DNA of 64,000 nt from Toxonevra muliebris (GCA_963691655.1 OY829327.1:55254079-55318078), one strand, 5' to 3'; positions 23,832-35,350 are shown, numbered from the stretch's first letter. A program made the numbers and translations. The notes: generated by a model not told the origin, from the sequence alone.

Positions 23832-24273
23832 CCCTTTATCTCCCTTCTTGTATTAACCCATTAAAAAAATCAATTCATCAACAAAAATGGTGTTATTATG
23901 TTCATGAAAATATCCTAAAAATCCTCATATATGCTGTTCTCTCCAAAGTTATTTTATCAGATAATATTCTCCTCCAAAGACATAATTTTGTTAGAAAGCG
24001 ATTTTTTACGATGTTGCAGAGGTAAGTTAATTGTTTTCTACAATTTAAGTGCTTGATATTTTAATAGATGCTGGTGTATTGTATTTAGTTTTTTTTTAGT
24101 CTCAGCTCTAAATTAATATATAAGAAATTTATCATTTTTTCTTGAAACCACATGTTATTTTTGCATGGTAAACTAAAACAACAAAGGACTGAAAAAGTAG
24201 GAAAACTATTTTTACGAAACTTGAAATAAAAGATTTCTTCTGCCTTTTTCAGTTTCATCTACACATTAAAGGG
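23832..24273. mobile_element. piggyBac-like MITE, TTAA target
   Basis: TTAA|CCCTTTATCTCC at the left and CACATTAAAGGG|TTAA at the right. The ends share an inverted CCCTTTA, and exact TTAA duplications flank a 442-bp unit. It has no transposase. The CCC...TTAA style ends suggest a piggyBac-type family. A frame at 23759-24025 crosses its left boundary and is not a gene. Confidence 0.7.
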
Positions 24274-24314
24274 TTAATAAGTGCGCTTTAATTTGTTTAA
24301 TTTAAGTAGGCATA

Positions 24315-24440
24315 ATGATTAACGATACTGATATCAGTCATACTATTGATGATGACATCAGCTGGCAACGTGCTCAAACGTTCATAAAACGTGAACCGGG
24401 CGAATCGCCAAAAACTCCCAAAAACCAAAAAACGCGCTAA
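24315..24440 (+). CDS. 41-codon open frame, acidic/basic, function unknown
   Basis: Starts MINDTDISHTIDDDISWQRA and contains IKRE followed by PGESPKTPK, which fits a SUMO-acceptor (hydrophobic-Lys-x-Glu) and phospho-Ser/Thr-Pro style tail, then stops. Codon use looks less AT-biased than the flanks. I do not recognise the protein. It lies just outside the MITE at 23832-24273. It may be a fragment of a retrocopy or chance, and confidence that it is a gene is low. Confidence 0.2.
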   Translation: MINDTDISHTIDDDISWQRAQTFIKREPGESPKTPKNQKTR

Positions 24441-26486
24441 AGATTTTTAGAACCTTTTGTTTTTTAATTTATTCGTTCATCCTTCCTCTTTGGGCACGAT
24501 TTTTCGTCGATGCGGAAAATGAACCTATACGATCTCTTCTTGACGTCAACCACGCTTCTGCCAAAACGTCCAAAGCAAACTGTGTGCACGATTTCTCCGG
24601 TTCAGATTGTCGAATTTTTTAAATTGGTGAAACTTGCTGTTATTATGACTGCAAGCCAAAGAAAGAGAAGCTAGATAAAGTAACATGGTTAATTCAATGT
24701 TGATTTATTGATTGATTCTGATTGAAAAAACACGATACGGTACAATGCGATGCAATAGTACATAAAGTTCGCATAGGGCAATTACTGCTTAGTGTAGAGA
24801 AAATCGTGTCGGATTGTATCGTATCGCTCCTGCTTGTACAAACTTTTATATGATATGATATAAGGCACCAATCAACTAATGATATTAAACCGCGTCTATT
24901 TGACCAGACCTTAAACTTTTTGAATTATAATCAGCAAAATATATAAAAACAAAATAACGAGATTGGAGAGAGAAAACGGTTCACTTTTTCACAAATGTTA
25001 ATCGAGGCAAGGCAACTGCAAATCGATAAAATCATAATATGAAGAACGAACAATGTCACAAAGAAGTAACAACAAAACAAACGTAACAATAACAACAACA
25101 AACAACAGCCAAAATTCGGTCAATGTCCTTGACCACAATTCCAATTAAACACACCTTCCTCGAACCGAACTGAACTCACTCAATTGTAATAGCCGGAACG
25201 AGCGCTCTCCCCTGTCAATTTGAACACCCACCACCCTCATCAGTGTAAGAGTGTACGACTGTATATGTTTTAGTTGAGCGGCGATGTTCCCGATAAAACA
25301 CGTGCGTCCAATGTAAACAAACACGCATATATGTACAAATACATTTTCGCTTTCTCTCTTTTTTTTCCAGCAATTTAAAACAACTGTCGCGACACTGATT
25401 AAGCGTTTTCGTAGGTCAAATTAAATAAACTACTACTTGCTACTAAACAGCGCGACCAGCAGTAATTTTCGCCCCTCCTGCTATTCCGTCTCTACTTCTT
25501 TTTCCGTTTTCTGGGGATTTTATTGATAAAGCCAGGTGCAAATTGTCAGTAAACTTATTAACAGTGAATAATATTAATTAAAGTTCATCTCTTCATTCAT
25601 GCTACACCCACCACCCGTCGCTAGGATAAACAAAGAAAGCTCGTGTGCACACGCTGTATGTGGTAATGAAATTGAATTGTGTATTTGCCGCCTCTGTATG
25701 CGTGTGCATTTAGTATTGGTGTCGTGCGTTCTATTGACTCTGTGCCAATGCGTCGCCTGCTTTCATTCATTGAAAATTGAAAAAAAAAAAATAATAAATG
25801 GAGAAAACAAACAAAATTCGAGCGAACCAACGAAAAAGCGAAGGAATCGATAATTTCGACAATTTGACAGTGAGATTGAATGACAGATTAATGCCAAATA
25901 ATCATATATACACTTGCATATACATTCTTACACATACACACACACACCTGTACTTGCATGCAGGTGTACAATATACAGTGCAGTACCACCGAATTATGAA
26001 CGTAAACAAAAATGTATATATTTTTGCATATATGTACAAGAACAGAATAGTGGCTTTGTGAAATTTTTATGGAAAGTAACTATAACAAATGATGGCGTAA
26101 ATTAAGTTGATATTTCATGTTTTGGGGTCAATTTCCATTTTTAACCTTCGCACTTACCGAAATACGAAACAAATAAAAGTAATAAGAACTATTTTCTTGT
26201 TTTAATAGATCCTTTGTTAACTTGTTTATTCCCAAAAATTATCATATTTTTGATTTAAAACTAAATTTTATAAAGCCTTCAAGAGCAAGAGCACATTGCA
26301 CAAATGCAATAATCCGAATTTTTTGTGGGTGTGGTTCACCTCAGTGGTTGATGCGAAAGTTAAGTTTAGTTGTAAATTTATTATGAAATATAGCCATTAA
26401 ATTTAATATATTGTGAAAAAGAACACTTTAAAAATTAATGTATGGGCTTTTTTTAATTCGGTACATTATGAGTCTGAGTAAGTTCA
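24441..26486. other. Unassigned intronic DNA, 2.0 kb, with low-complexity tracts
   Basis: I recognise no gene. Seen: a CAA/AAC-rich tract at 25066-25105, a GC-richer block at 25190-25320 that contains CACGTG near 25300, and CA repeats near 25930-25950. I have no evidence that the GC-richer block is regulatory. Confidence 0.4.
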
Positions 26487-26491
26487 CAGTG

Positions 26492-27446
26492 CACTATGGG
26501 GCCAAATCCATATTTAGCTAGCCAAAATTCTGAAATTTGGTTCATTTGTTCATTGGGTCATTAGCAATCACTGCGTGGAACTATTACCACGCCTACCTGC
26601 TATACAAATGAAACCGCAAAAAGAGTGTAACTTGGTATATATTACTTAACTTGGAACCCATTGCAGATATATTACATATGCTGGTAAATATTAACATATT
26701 CATATATCAAGGTGAAAATTATCACGATTGAAATGTTACTAAGCCTACCTCTCATGCATGTCACATGTGAGATTTTAAAAATACTATACATGATAAAAAA
26801 AAAACTAAAAAAAGTTTTCCATACGGAGCCAATAAGGCCTAAGGCTGATTCCGTATATTCCATATTTCTGTCTGATTACTATTTAAAATGAATTAAGTAC
26901 AATACCTTAAAAATATGTGAAGTCATATTTTTGCTTGTTATTAAAGCTGTGTAAAAAGTTGCAAAGCACTCATACCTTATTTTAAAGTAGGTGCTTCACG
27001 GAGTATGATGGTGCTTATTTCCCCTCGAAGCAAATCGGAACTTTTTTTTCTCATCCATTCAAAAAAATAGAATGATAAAAAAATATTGTTATATTTTCAT
27101 TATATTTTTAGGTGTAAGAAAATTGTAAATTTTATTTTTTATCATATCTATTAATAGTATAGAGTTTTTTCTTCAATATGAGACCAAATTAATGTCTAAC
27201 TTTAGTATTCGCTAAGTTATTAGACTTTGTTTATAACACATTTTCAACAATATTAAAACTATCGCGCGAGATATTGCAACTCTTGACGCTCGCACAATCA
27301 GATCCATCGCCTAATTAAAATATCTTCAGATAAGATGAATATGATGAGGGATCTATGGAGAGTAAGCCCCTATACTTTTGGATTCAAACCGAGATAGTCG
27401 ATTTTTTGAATTTTGGCTAGCTAGATTTTTCATCGGCCCCATAGTG
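26492..27446. mobile_element. Transib-like non-autonomous element
   Basis: CACTATGGGGCCAAATCCAT at the left is mirrored by CGGCCCCATAGTG at the right. Farther in, TAGCTAGCCAAAATTC is mirrored by GAATTTTGGCTAGCTA, giving imperfect TIRs of about 45 bp. Flanks are CAGTG (26487-26491) and CAATG (27447-27451), a 5-bp duplication with one mismatch. CACTATGG ends and 5-bp duplications are the hallmark of Transib. I saw no transposase in the 955 bp. Confidence 0.72.
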
Positions 27447-27879
27447 CAATGCGTAAGCAAATTTCTAGAATTTTCCCAAAATTTTTTAATTTAATTTTTT
27501 GAAATAATCAAATTTAGTTTTCTGTTGTACAAACAACAGAAAACAAAATTGTGTGTTTTTTTTAACTTAAAAGAAATCATATTTTTGAAAGAAATTACAC
27601 CTACATCCTAAAAGCAAGGTCGGAGGTTAAAACAATGCTTCACGAAAATATTTTTTAAATAAAACTAGGTGAGGTCACTGAACAACAAAACAATCGCATC
27701 TCCTTGTTTCTAGGGGAAAAAGAAGAAAAACAAAAACGTGACGTTTTTTTTAAGGAACATTTATTTGAAACATTATTTTCTCCTCTGATAATTTTTTCGG
27801 ATGTATGGGGTAGTTTCTCCCAAAAAGGGGAATTTTTTTAAGTTTCAGTTAAATTAGGTTAGGTTGAGTGGTTGCTCCT
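27447..27879. other. Unassigned AT-rich intronic DNA
   Basis: Nothing recognisable except a GGTTAGGTTGAG word near 27856 that borders the retrotransposon fragment. Confidence 0.4.
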
Positions 27880-28213
27880 CCGATTATCCGAAGAATCCCA
27901 ATCAGCGCAATAACGCCTTTTTGATACCATTACCTCAATGTTTAAGTCTAAAGGAAAGCTTTCTAGCTATTCTAGTGTGTTAGGCCTCCACAAACCATTT
28001 AGTAAAATTTCAAAACTTCAACAGAATACTGAGGTTGAAACGTTAGTTAAAGGTTATGAGTTTATATCTTGCTAAAGCCAGGAAGTCACACAGAAAGTGC
28101 TCGAGACTTTCGACCTTTTCGATGTCATGACAACTACGGCAGAAATCATTATGAGAGACACCCATTCTTGCTGAATGCGAGTCAATCCCGCAGTGTCCCG
28201 GATATGCACCAAT
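27880..28213 (-). pseudogene. Non-LTR retrotransposon ORF2 C-terminal fragment
   Basis: The minus strand reads GHCGIDSHSARMGVSHNDFC, then CHDIEKVESLEHFLCDFLAL. This Cys/His arrangement (CRSC ... EHFLC) is typical of the C-terminal part of non-LTR retrotransposon ORF2 proteins that carry an RNase H-type tail. After LARYKL the frame decays, with FTKWFVEA still recognisable. Stops and frameshifts are present. A second, more decayed piece of the same kind is at 48370-48505. Confidence 0.8.
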
Positions 28214-28530
28214 ACATATTATCCGATTTCAAAAATTCTTTTTGCATTATGTTTGTATTTAAAAATTCTAATAACAGAGCTATGAAATTTGAAAAACATA
28301 TTATATTGTGTCACACCTACATAAAGCAAAGCTTCTTGATGGGAAGTCAACGGGTTAATATATCAATATTTTAATATATGTTTTTCAATTAATGTGTTAT
28401 CATCAAACATGTGGTCGCCATATTGATCCGCCATTTCAAATTGTCCAATTCTGATTACAGATTCTTAAACTGCTTTGTTTTGAAAAGGAGTGTGTAAAAT
28501 TTCAATATGATTGGTGAATATTAAGAGATT

Positions 28531-28995
28531 TTAAGGATGTAGTCTGTTGTTCGAATTTCAAGAAATCGATTATTTTTTTTAATGTATGTATTCGAAAGTA
28601 CAATATATTGAGAGTATACTGTAAATATTTCAGATCAAAACTCAGAATATTAACGATGTTATAGCAAATAGTCGAGAGCGCCTGTTGTGAAAACTTTATC
28701 TGTTGTTAAAATTTTAAAAGCGTTTTTCTCGAAACAACGATTTTTGATCGGCCCAAGGGTCTGAGAGAATTCTATCCAACTGATTGGGCTAAAATTTTAA
28801 TACGTTACGCCAATGGCTATCCCAGGTAGTAGAATTGTTTTTTAATCTTTGTTTCCTATTTTTTACACCGATTTTCAACAAAAATTTTAAAATTTTTTAA
28901 ATTTTTTTTAAAGTCCGGCCGGGCAAGTCCCATACCTTTTTTTTAGGTGCCCACTTTGAACGTAAAAAATACTAAAAATATAGTAAAATAAACTA
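28531..28995 (+). repeat. Truncated copy of the TTAAGGATGTAGTCTG repeat
   Basis: Begins TTAAGGATGTAGTCTGTTGT and follows 58237-58868 through words such as GAGAGCGCCTGTTG, GTTTTTCTCGAAACAA and GGTAGTAGAATTGTTT. The right terminus present at 58868 is missing here, so the copy is 3'-truncated near 28995. Confidence 0.8.
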
Positions 28996-29195
28996 TTTTC
29001 TAGTTACTGTTGATTTTTGTCCTCCAAATTCAGAGCAATGTTATCGTAACCTACTGACGGACCCTAGGGGTGCTTTGGGATTAAACTCTGCCTCTTTTCG
29101 TTGAAAATATCATATTTTTTGATCGTTGTTTATGAGTACAACAAATTTGAAGGGACGAAAGGGATCTGTTTGAATGTAACCTATTGATGTGTAGA

Positions 29196-30172
29196 GGGCC
29201 GTAGCCAGACATTTTTTTCGGGGGGGGGGTTTTATTCGAAGAAAATATTCATAAATAATTTTTATCAAACTGATTTTTAAATACAATAAATTAAATCGAT
29301 GATACATTTGATGGACCCTATAAAATTAAAATTTTATTAAAAATTCTCCGATTTTTTTTAATCTTAACCTCAAAAAAATGGCCAATAGTGACATAAAATT
29401 CACAGAATAATCAAATTAAATTTTTTTCAAATAAATATTATTATTGAGGGACATAATTTCATTAATCATTGACTTCCCACTACTGATGATGTACCCAACC
29501 TTAAAAAAAGTTGCCAAAAATAGTAGAGGCTCATTTTTTTTTTTAAATGATCATCATTGGGAATTTGAGCCATTATCAATGATAAGGAACCCGGATGAGG
29601 TTGGTTTATATTCCCTAAATTCGTGAAGTCACAGCATTGAAAGAGATCATTCTAGTCGTGGTGCTCTGAGCAATAATGGGTTAAAAAATTAATTACATTT
29701 TAAGATTTTCTCCTAAAACTGCTTATTAGATGGAGTTTTTGCGAAAGAATTTTGCACGTTGAACACAAATCTGAGGTCAAAAATTCTCATCACGTCACGT
29801 TTTAAGAAAAAAATGGTGTTCAACCAAGTCTAATTTTACAAGGATCCGATAATTTTTTCTATTTTTATTAAATTTTTAACTTTTCAAACTGGATGAATGC
29901 AGGAGTGCTCAGTATCACTTTCTCTTTTTCAATTCGTAGTCAAACCTCATGTCGAAGAAAACAAATCAGATTTGATCGCATAGTCTAACTAAATTTATTT
30001 TTTATATTTGACTTTTTAGAAAAAAAAACCGATGGAAGTAAAAAATATCGTTTAATAGATTTTATTTTGACTTTTTTTCCATCCATTGGCAATTAATCTC
30101 AAAAATTAGAACAAAGTTTCCACATTTCGAGGGGGGTCAGAACCCCCAAAAACTCTCCCTAAATACGGCCTT
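29196..30172. repeat. Repeat bounded by GGGCCGTAG / TACGGCC words
   Basis: The left end has GAGGGCCGTAGCCAGAC then a G run (29220-29230). The right end has GAGGGGGGTCAGAACCCCC and CTAAATACGGCC. The short inverted AGGCCGTA ends suggest a decayed transposon of about 1 kb. I recognise no coding sequence and no target duplication. Confidence 0.5.
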
Positions 30173-31166
30173 GGATGTGTACAAACAATTTTTAATTATT
30201 GTTGTTAATTTGTCAACTTTTGGTATTTAATTTTCTATTTCTCGAGGCCATGTTAATGCTAATTCAATCATTTGAAGCCATCGTTTGGTTTCCAAACACA
30301 TTTCATCGTAACGGAAAGTGTAACGGTACTTATCCTATTGTATACGCAGACTACAGCCAGTGCAAAATAGTTAGGAATTGTATACCGCCATTTTTAATGT
30401 TGAGAATCGGACTTCAGATTCGTGATCAGCGACCTTGAAAGCCTCCGAGTAACAAGTTTCAAGTGAACCGAACGAATTTTAAAAAAATTCGTACGCCATT
30501 TTGAATTTTTGATATCCGACTTCTGATTCGTAAGTAGCGGCGCAGCATATTTTTAGCTTTAATAAATTTTATAAAATAAGTTTTGAATTGTATAAATTTG
30601 AAGTATTTTCCATTTTAAATGTTTTTTATTCCGAATGCTCCAAATCCGCGTTTGTGGTACATACACTAAAATAATATTTTTTGACTTGCTTGAAGAAGAG
30701 TTAGCGATATATTTCAATTTTTTCTTGATCTCAAACATGTGTGTTTTTTTAATAAGCTATTGTTTGCATATGCACGTATAGCAAGTGATACCATGAAGGC
30801 TGTTTTGTTTTCATACATTTTTTAGATTACTATATTTTCTAAAATAAAATCTAAAAGTTTTTAAGCCAAGTTACCGTGCTTATGTATAGAACTTATCAAA
30901 TTGTTTTTCGGGTAATATGATACAGTATACACATTTAAATACAATTTATCACATTTAACAACGCATGTGTACCACATTACTCTCCATCTTTTGAGATAGG
31001 TGCTTTTTGGGTTTTGCTAGACTTTGTCTTTTATCTTTTTTGTTGGCCCGAGCATCTATCTCGTTGTAAAGTATCCTATCCTATCAAGGATTGGTTCAAA
31101 TTTCACTTATACCTGAGCAACAAATACCAAAATAAAAATCCTATACCACAATATCCAAAGTTCTCT
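30173..31166. other. Unassigned AT-rich intronic DNA
   Basis: I recognise no gene or repeat. The frame at 30199-30438 resembles nothing known. Confidence 0.4.
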
Positions 31167-31290
31167 AAGGATTAGGATCGGGGACATTTAATTTTTCATT
31201 TTATAAATAAATAGATAAAATAATATTTGCAAAAAATAAAAAAGAAACTCAACCAGATTTTGAGAAAAAACTCCGGGGTGAAAGGGTTAA
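31167..31290 (+). repeat. Second copy of the GGGTTAA-ending block
   Basis: Shares AAGGATTAGG, GAAACTCAACCAGATTTT and GGGGTGAAAGGGTTAA with 2698-2799. The opposite terminus was not found upstream. Confidence 0.7.
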
Positions 31291-32115
31291 AGAAATATGA
31301 AATAAAATTTATAGTTATATTATTTATTATTATTATTATTTATTAACAGCGGTGTTCACAATTCGGTGGCACTACACTGTAGGTAGCCAAAAATAATAAT
31401 GAACGAAGTTCAAATAGTGCGGCAAACTGTTCTGCTCTGCTCAATAATTATGAAAACGATAAATTATTCATGCGTAGTGGTGAATTGAAATGCGGTTTCT
31501 ACACTTTCACCTGACATTTGGTCAAGGTTGTTTTGTTTTGTCTGCTTCTCTAATTGTTTGCTGCTGTTGTTGTTGTTATACTAGATTTCCAGCTCTATTC
31601 AATTTTATGAATGTAACTTATTTACAGTTTACATTGACATAAGTAAAAATATATAATAAACGATGGAAAATCTCTTTCTTAGGGGATTTTGTTTTTCTGT
31701 GTTTGTATAGGACCTTGTGTTGCATGCGTATGCATATCTTCACTACAAACAACATTAAAATATTAAATTTAGTAGTTTGTATGTACATACATGTTGTCCT
31801 CTAACGACTTGAGTACTCCGATTTTAGGTACTCCGACCAGTTATAAAGTCAATGAGCGTGAAACCTTTGATCTTAAAGGCCTACTATCAAGAATTCATGA
31901 ATTGAATCAGCTTTTGCAAATTTAATCATTTTTCAGGCGATAAGTTTAGGTTGAAAATTATATTTGATTTGCTATTTGACTTTGTTATTATTAAGTTATT
32001 TCATTCGAAAACTTTTGTTAAAAGGTTTGCCCATTATCTGGGCTTTGAAGTTGCGATTTTTGAACAATTGCGGCAAATCAGAAATGATTTCAGATTAATT
32101 TAAGTTGACATAATT
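31291..32115. other. Unassigned intronic DNA with TTA and TTG microsatellites
   Basis: ATT/TTA repeats at 31319-31345 and a GTTGTT run near 31567. The words TACTCCGATT and TACTCCGACC near 31814-31838 form a short imperfect duplication. No gene was seen. Confidence 0.45.
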
Positions 32116-32197
32116 AAGGGGCCGTTCACATATTACGTAACGCAATTTTTGATCAATTTTGACCCCCCCCCAACCCCTCCCCCCGTTGTAAAGTATC
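32116..32197 (+). repeat. Terminal fragment of a GGGGCCGTTCACATATTACG repeat
   Basis: Begins AAGGGGCCGTTCACATATTA and contains GTAACGC and a C-rich run (32163-32185). Related pieces are at 33816-33870 (ACGTAACGCGGTTGATGACC then CCCTCC) and 34280-34330 (AAGGGGATGTTCACATATTA). This piece is interrupted immediately afterward by family copy 3. Confidence 0.6.
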
Positions 32198-32198
32198 A

Positions 32199-33447
32199 AT
32201 TTTTTTTTATGTGTAAACATTTTAGCTCACGGTATGGGCAAAATTTCAAATGTGTAAAATGTAAGAATAACTGTAACGTAAGATGTAACGTCCAGTTCCC
32301 GTCTCGCTCGCACTACTGCGCGGCATGACTGTGCTACTCTAAACAACAAAGAGAAGAGAGAAGAGAAGAGAAGAGGAGAGGGAGAAATTAAAATACGAGC
32401 GGAGTTTGTTTGTTTATGTTTCGATCAATTTACTCACACATATATGTACATACGAAAACAAAATGTGTGTGTACACTTATTTGTGGCAGAATTATTTTTT
32501 GTTGTTAAAAGTATGGAGATCTGTACAAGCAGAGAAGTCGCCGTAGCAAACACAGGCGTTTTACATTCGGTTAGGTAGATTGGATTAAAATTAAATATTT
32601 TTTAAAATATAAAAACAATACAAAATGATAATAATAAAGAATCTAGGTTTTAATAAATGTATAAACAAAATGTAGTAATAATGATAGCAAACCCCGGCAT
32701 TATAAAAATTTTGCTTTGTACATTAACCTTAGAAAGGCAACTTATTTATTATAAAGTCACTTATTTACTTCAATAAAAATACATTGTTTCTTATTTTTAT
32801 TAAATGCAGTTAAATCAAATCTCTTTTGCGGTGCTTTTAAAAAGTAGTGGGCTGACTGGTCACCCCTGTTGCCTTTCTAAGGTTAAATGCGGAATGCACT
32901 TATCGTCGCCTGAGAATTAATTTGGAGTATGTGTGTACAAATTCATACACCTATACGCCAAATCAATTTTCAGACGACGTTATGTAAAATTTCCACATCT
33001 AATAAAATTTCAAATCGACAGGAAGAAAAACTTAAAGCACAGAAAAAAAGATGCAATTACAGCTGCGTATATGCGAACATATCGTGCCCGATGCATTGAG
33101 TAAAAGAAAAATAATGCAACTACGATTTGGTGCAATTGCAAAATATTTTTGCATTCACAACAACAAATATATGCGATATGGAATAAAAATTTGCATTTGC
33201 AATGATGCAGGACCATTTGCAGTTTATAGTGAATTGGGCTATTATATATAAAAGATAATGATATCTAATAAATTTTTAAGTTTATAAAAGAATTGTTTTA
33301 ATTTGAATTATTTACCTAAGCATATAGATTATACATCAAATCCCTATATATGGCTATACATATGTGAGCTTATGTACATGGCATTCAGTTGGCTTAACTG
33401 TTTACACATCAAATATCTTGCGTGCCTTGCACACATCCATTGTTTTT
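32199..33447 (+). mobile_element. Family copy 3 of the palindrome-carrying repeat
   Basis: Nearly identical to 22461-23713, with the same start (TTTTTTATGTGTAAACATTT) and the same end (CACACATCCATTGTTTTT). The flanking DNA differs, so these are separate insertions rather than a segmental duplication. It appears inserted inside a GGGGCCGTTCAC-type repeat. The frames at 33010-33216 and 33051-33251 overlap on opposite strands and recur in copy 2; they look like by-products of the repeat, not proteins. Confidence 0.85.
32905..32978. repeat. 74-bp palindrome inside family copy 3
   Basis: GTCGCCTGAGAATTAATTTG is mirrored imperfectly by CAAATCAATTTTCAGACGAC. It has more mismatches between arms than the other copies, so it is decaying. 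Confidence 0.8.
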
Positions 33448-34517
33448 CGCCATTTTAAAGTATTGTGCATCCTTAATACCGCTTATAGAACATTCAAATA
33501 AAAATGATTTTTTTTTTTTAGTTTGACCTATTTATATCGATATCTTTTGAACCAGTTAACCAATTAAAAATCCAATTATAAATACATGTTTGCTTTCAAA
33601 ATAATTTTCATTTGGTATTAAGAACAACCGGACAATTCTAGCTCGAGATATAATTTGTAAATTATAAAAAAGTTGATAAGCTTAAAAAAATTACAATGTC
33701 TCACAAAATGATCCATAAAAAAATTTCAGCCATGATTTTCGAATTCAGCCGAAGAAAATTCATTTTATAAACTAGTGTAATTTTGAAGTTATCTGTATTC
33801 GATAGTAAAAAATCGACGATACGTAACGCGGTTGATGACCCCTCCCTCTCCCATATTTTTTAATTGAAAAATTCGTTTACTTGAATTGAATTAAAAAATC
33901 ACTACAAATTTTTTTCATAATTTTATGTGTTTAACCTCAAAGAAAAGGAAGAAATATCGAAAGTATGCAATAAGTAAAGTGGTGTAGGAAAAAACATCAA
34001 AAAGTGTTTTTTTTTTTTTAATTGTCAGAATTTGGAAGATTGACTTGACGTAGAATCATGGGGCTTACCAGCATGAAAAAAAATTACGTATTATGCAGTC
34101 ATGTTAATTAATCTTGTTTTTTAACTGTATAATTAGGAATGACTCGGGTGATACAGAATTTGAATCTTTTCATTATTCTCCAGGCTTCCTCATACTATGT
34201 ATATATAAATATAAGGCTCAAAAGTACAAACATTTTTTCAAGAAAAAAATTGCAACACAACTTAAATTTTCATCGTTGTTCATAAGGGGATGTTCACATA
34301 TTATGTAAGTGGCTGTTCTCATCTCACTTACTTTTTTAAAAAATTTAATTTGAACTAAAATTTACAAGAAAATTTTTATATATTGGCATAATTTTTTTAA
34401 TACTACCTTTATTTAGTTTTTTTAATTTGAAAAGATTGGGTAACACTAATTATGTTCATGCATACTTGGTGTCATCCCTGCAAGTTATTGAATGAAAAGT
34501 GTAAGTAGTACTAAAAT
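33448..34517. other. Intronic DNA with repeat fragments
   Basis: Contains the two GGGGNNGTTCACATAT-type fragments at 33816-33870 and 34280-34330. I recognise nothing else; the frame at 34114-34308 overlaps one fragment. Confidence 0.45.
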
Positions 34518-34519
34518 TA

Positions 34520-34825
34520 CACAGTGGCACAAATTTTCAATGAAATTTTCGAGAGATTTTCCAACGGTTTTATAGTAATTTGAGGTCGCTGATCACGACT
34601 GCGACAGTTTTTCTCCATCACATCTAGTTCTCCCACAATATGGACCTGAAGTCGTAAAAATGGGGTCTTCAGGCGCTATTAAGAAATTTGTTTATTTCAG
34701 CAGACAAGAATGTGATGTCTGCAGCAAAGTTGATAAGCACAAAGAGTACGCAGCTGTGATCATCGACCCTAAATTACTATAAACCGGTTGGAAAATCTTG
34801 CGCACAAAATTTTTGTTGCACTGTG
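34520..34825. mobile_element. 306-bp MITE with CACAGTG termini and TTA duplication
   Basis: TTA|CACAGTGGCACAAATTTT at the left is mirrored by AAAATTTTTGTTGCACTGTG|TTA at the right. The TIRs run about 75 bp and include GATTTTCCAAC and TATAGTAATTT. A 3-bp TTA duplication flanks it. CACTA-type elements use 2-3-bp targets and Transib-type elements have similar ends with 5-bp targets, so I leave it unassigned. It is non-coding. Confidence 0.75.
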
Positions 34826-34828
34826 TTA

Positions 34829-35141
34829 TCATCTCTGCGTTCAATTATGTTTATTGAAAATGAGTCCACCGATTTTTTCGATTGAACTTCTGAAATTATA
34901 ATTTAATTACTTTATGTGTTTATTTTATATTTATATATTTTTTCAGCTATCTTTATGGCATTGAAGTCAATATAACGGTTTTTCGGGTCGACGAATCCGA
35001 ATATGGCATTGTTTGCTTTTACAATTCATTCTAGAAGGCGCCACCACATAAAATTTTCTAAAAACTCATTGTTTTTGTAGGTCATTTGGGAAGTTTTCTG
35101 ATGACTTGGGATACGTGAGGCACGAAAAAAAGTTTTTTGGT
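34829..35141. other. Unassigned intronic DNA
   Basis: No gene was seen. GATGACTTGGG at 35098 recurs at 35360, bracketing the tandem duplication that follows. Confidence 0.4.
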
Positions 35142-35350
35142 ATTTTTCATTTTTTGAGGTTAGGGACGACATGCAACATTTTTGTAGAAAATAATATTAG
35201 ATTCATGTTAATCAGCTAAAACTACATAAAAATAGACTTTTCCGTCGTTTTCATTTTTTGAGGTTAGGGACAACATGTAACATTCCCCATGAAAAATAAT
35301 ATTGGATTCATATTCAGCGAAAAAAAATATACGAAAAAAATTTTATCTGT
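35142..35350 (+). repeat. Two-unit tandem duplication, about 106-bp period
   Basis: Each unit starts TTTTCATTTTTTGAGGTTAG, continues GGGACRACATG and AATAATATTRGATTCAT, and ends in an A-rich run. The units differ at several positions, so the duplication is not recent. Confidence 0.75.

Noticed and set aside
25190..25320. Promoter or enhancer block
   Set aside because: It is GC-richer with a CACGTG word, but no TATA/Inr/DPE arrangement or conservation evidence can be seen.
23244..33251. Conserved frames repeated at 23.3 and 33.1 kb as a real gene family
   Set aside because: They are open on both strands, lie in near-identical repeat copies and are rich in residues expected from TTTGCA words; conservation is explained by recent transposition.
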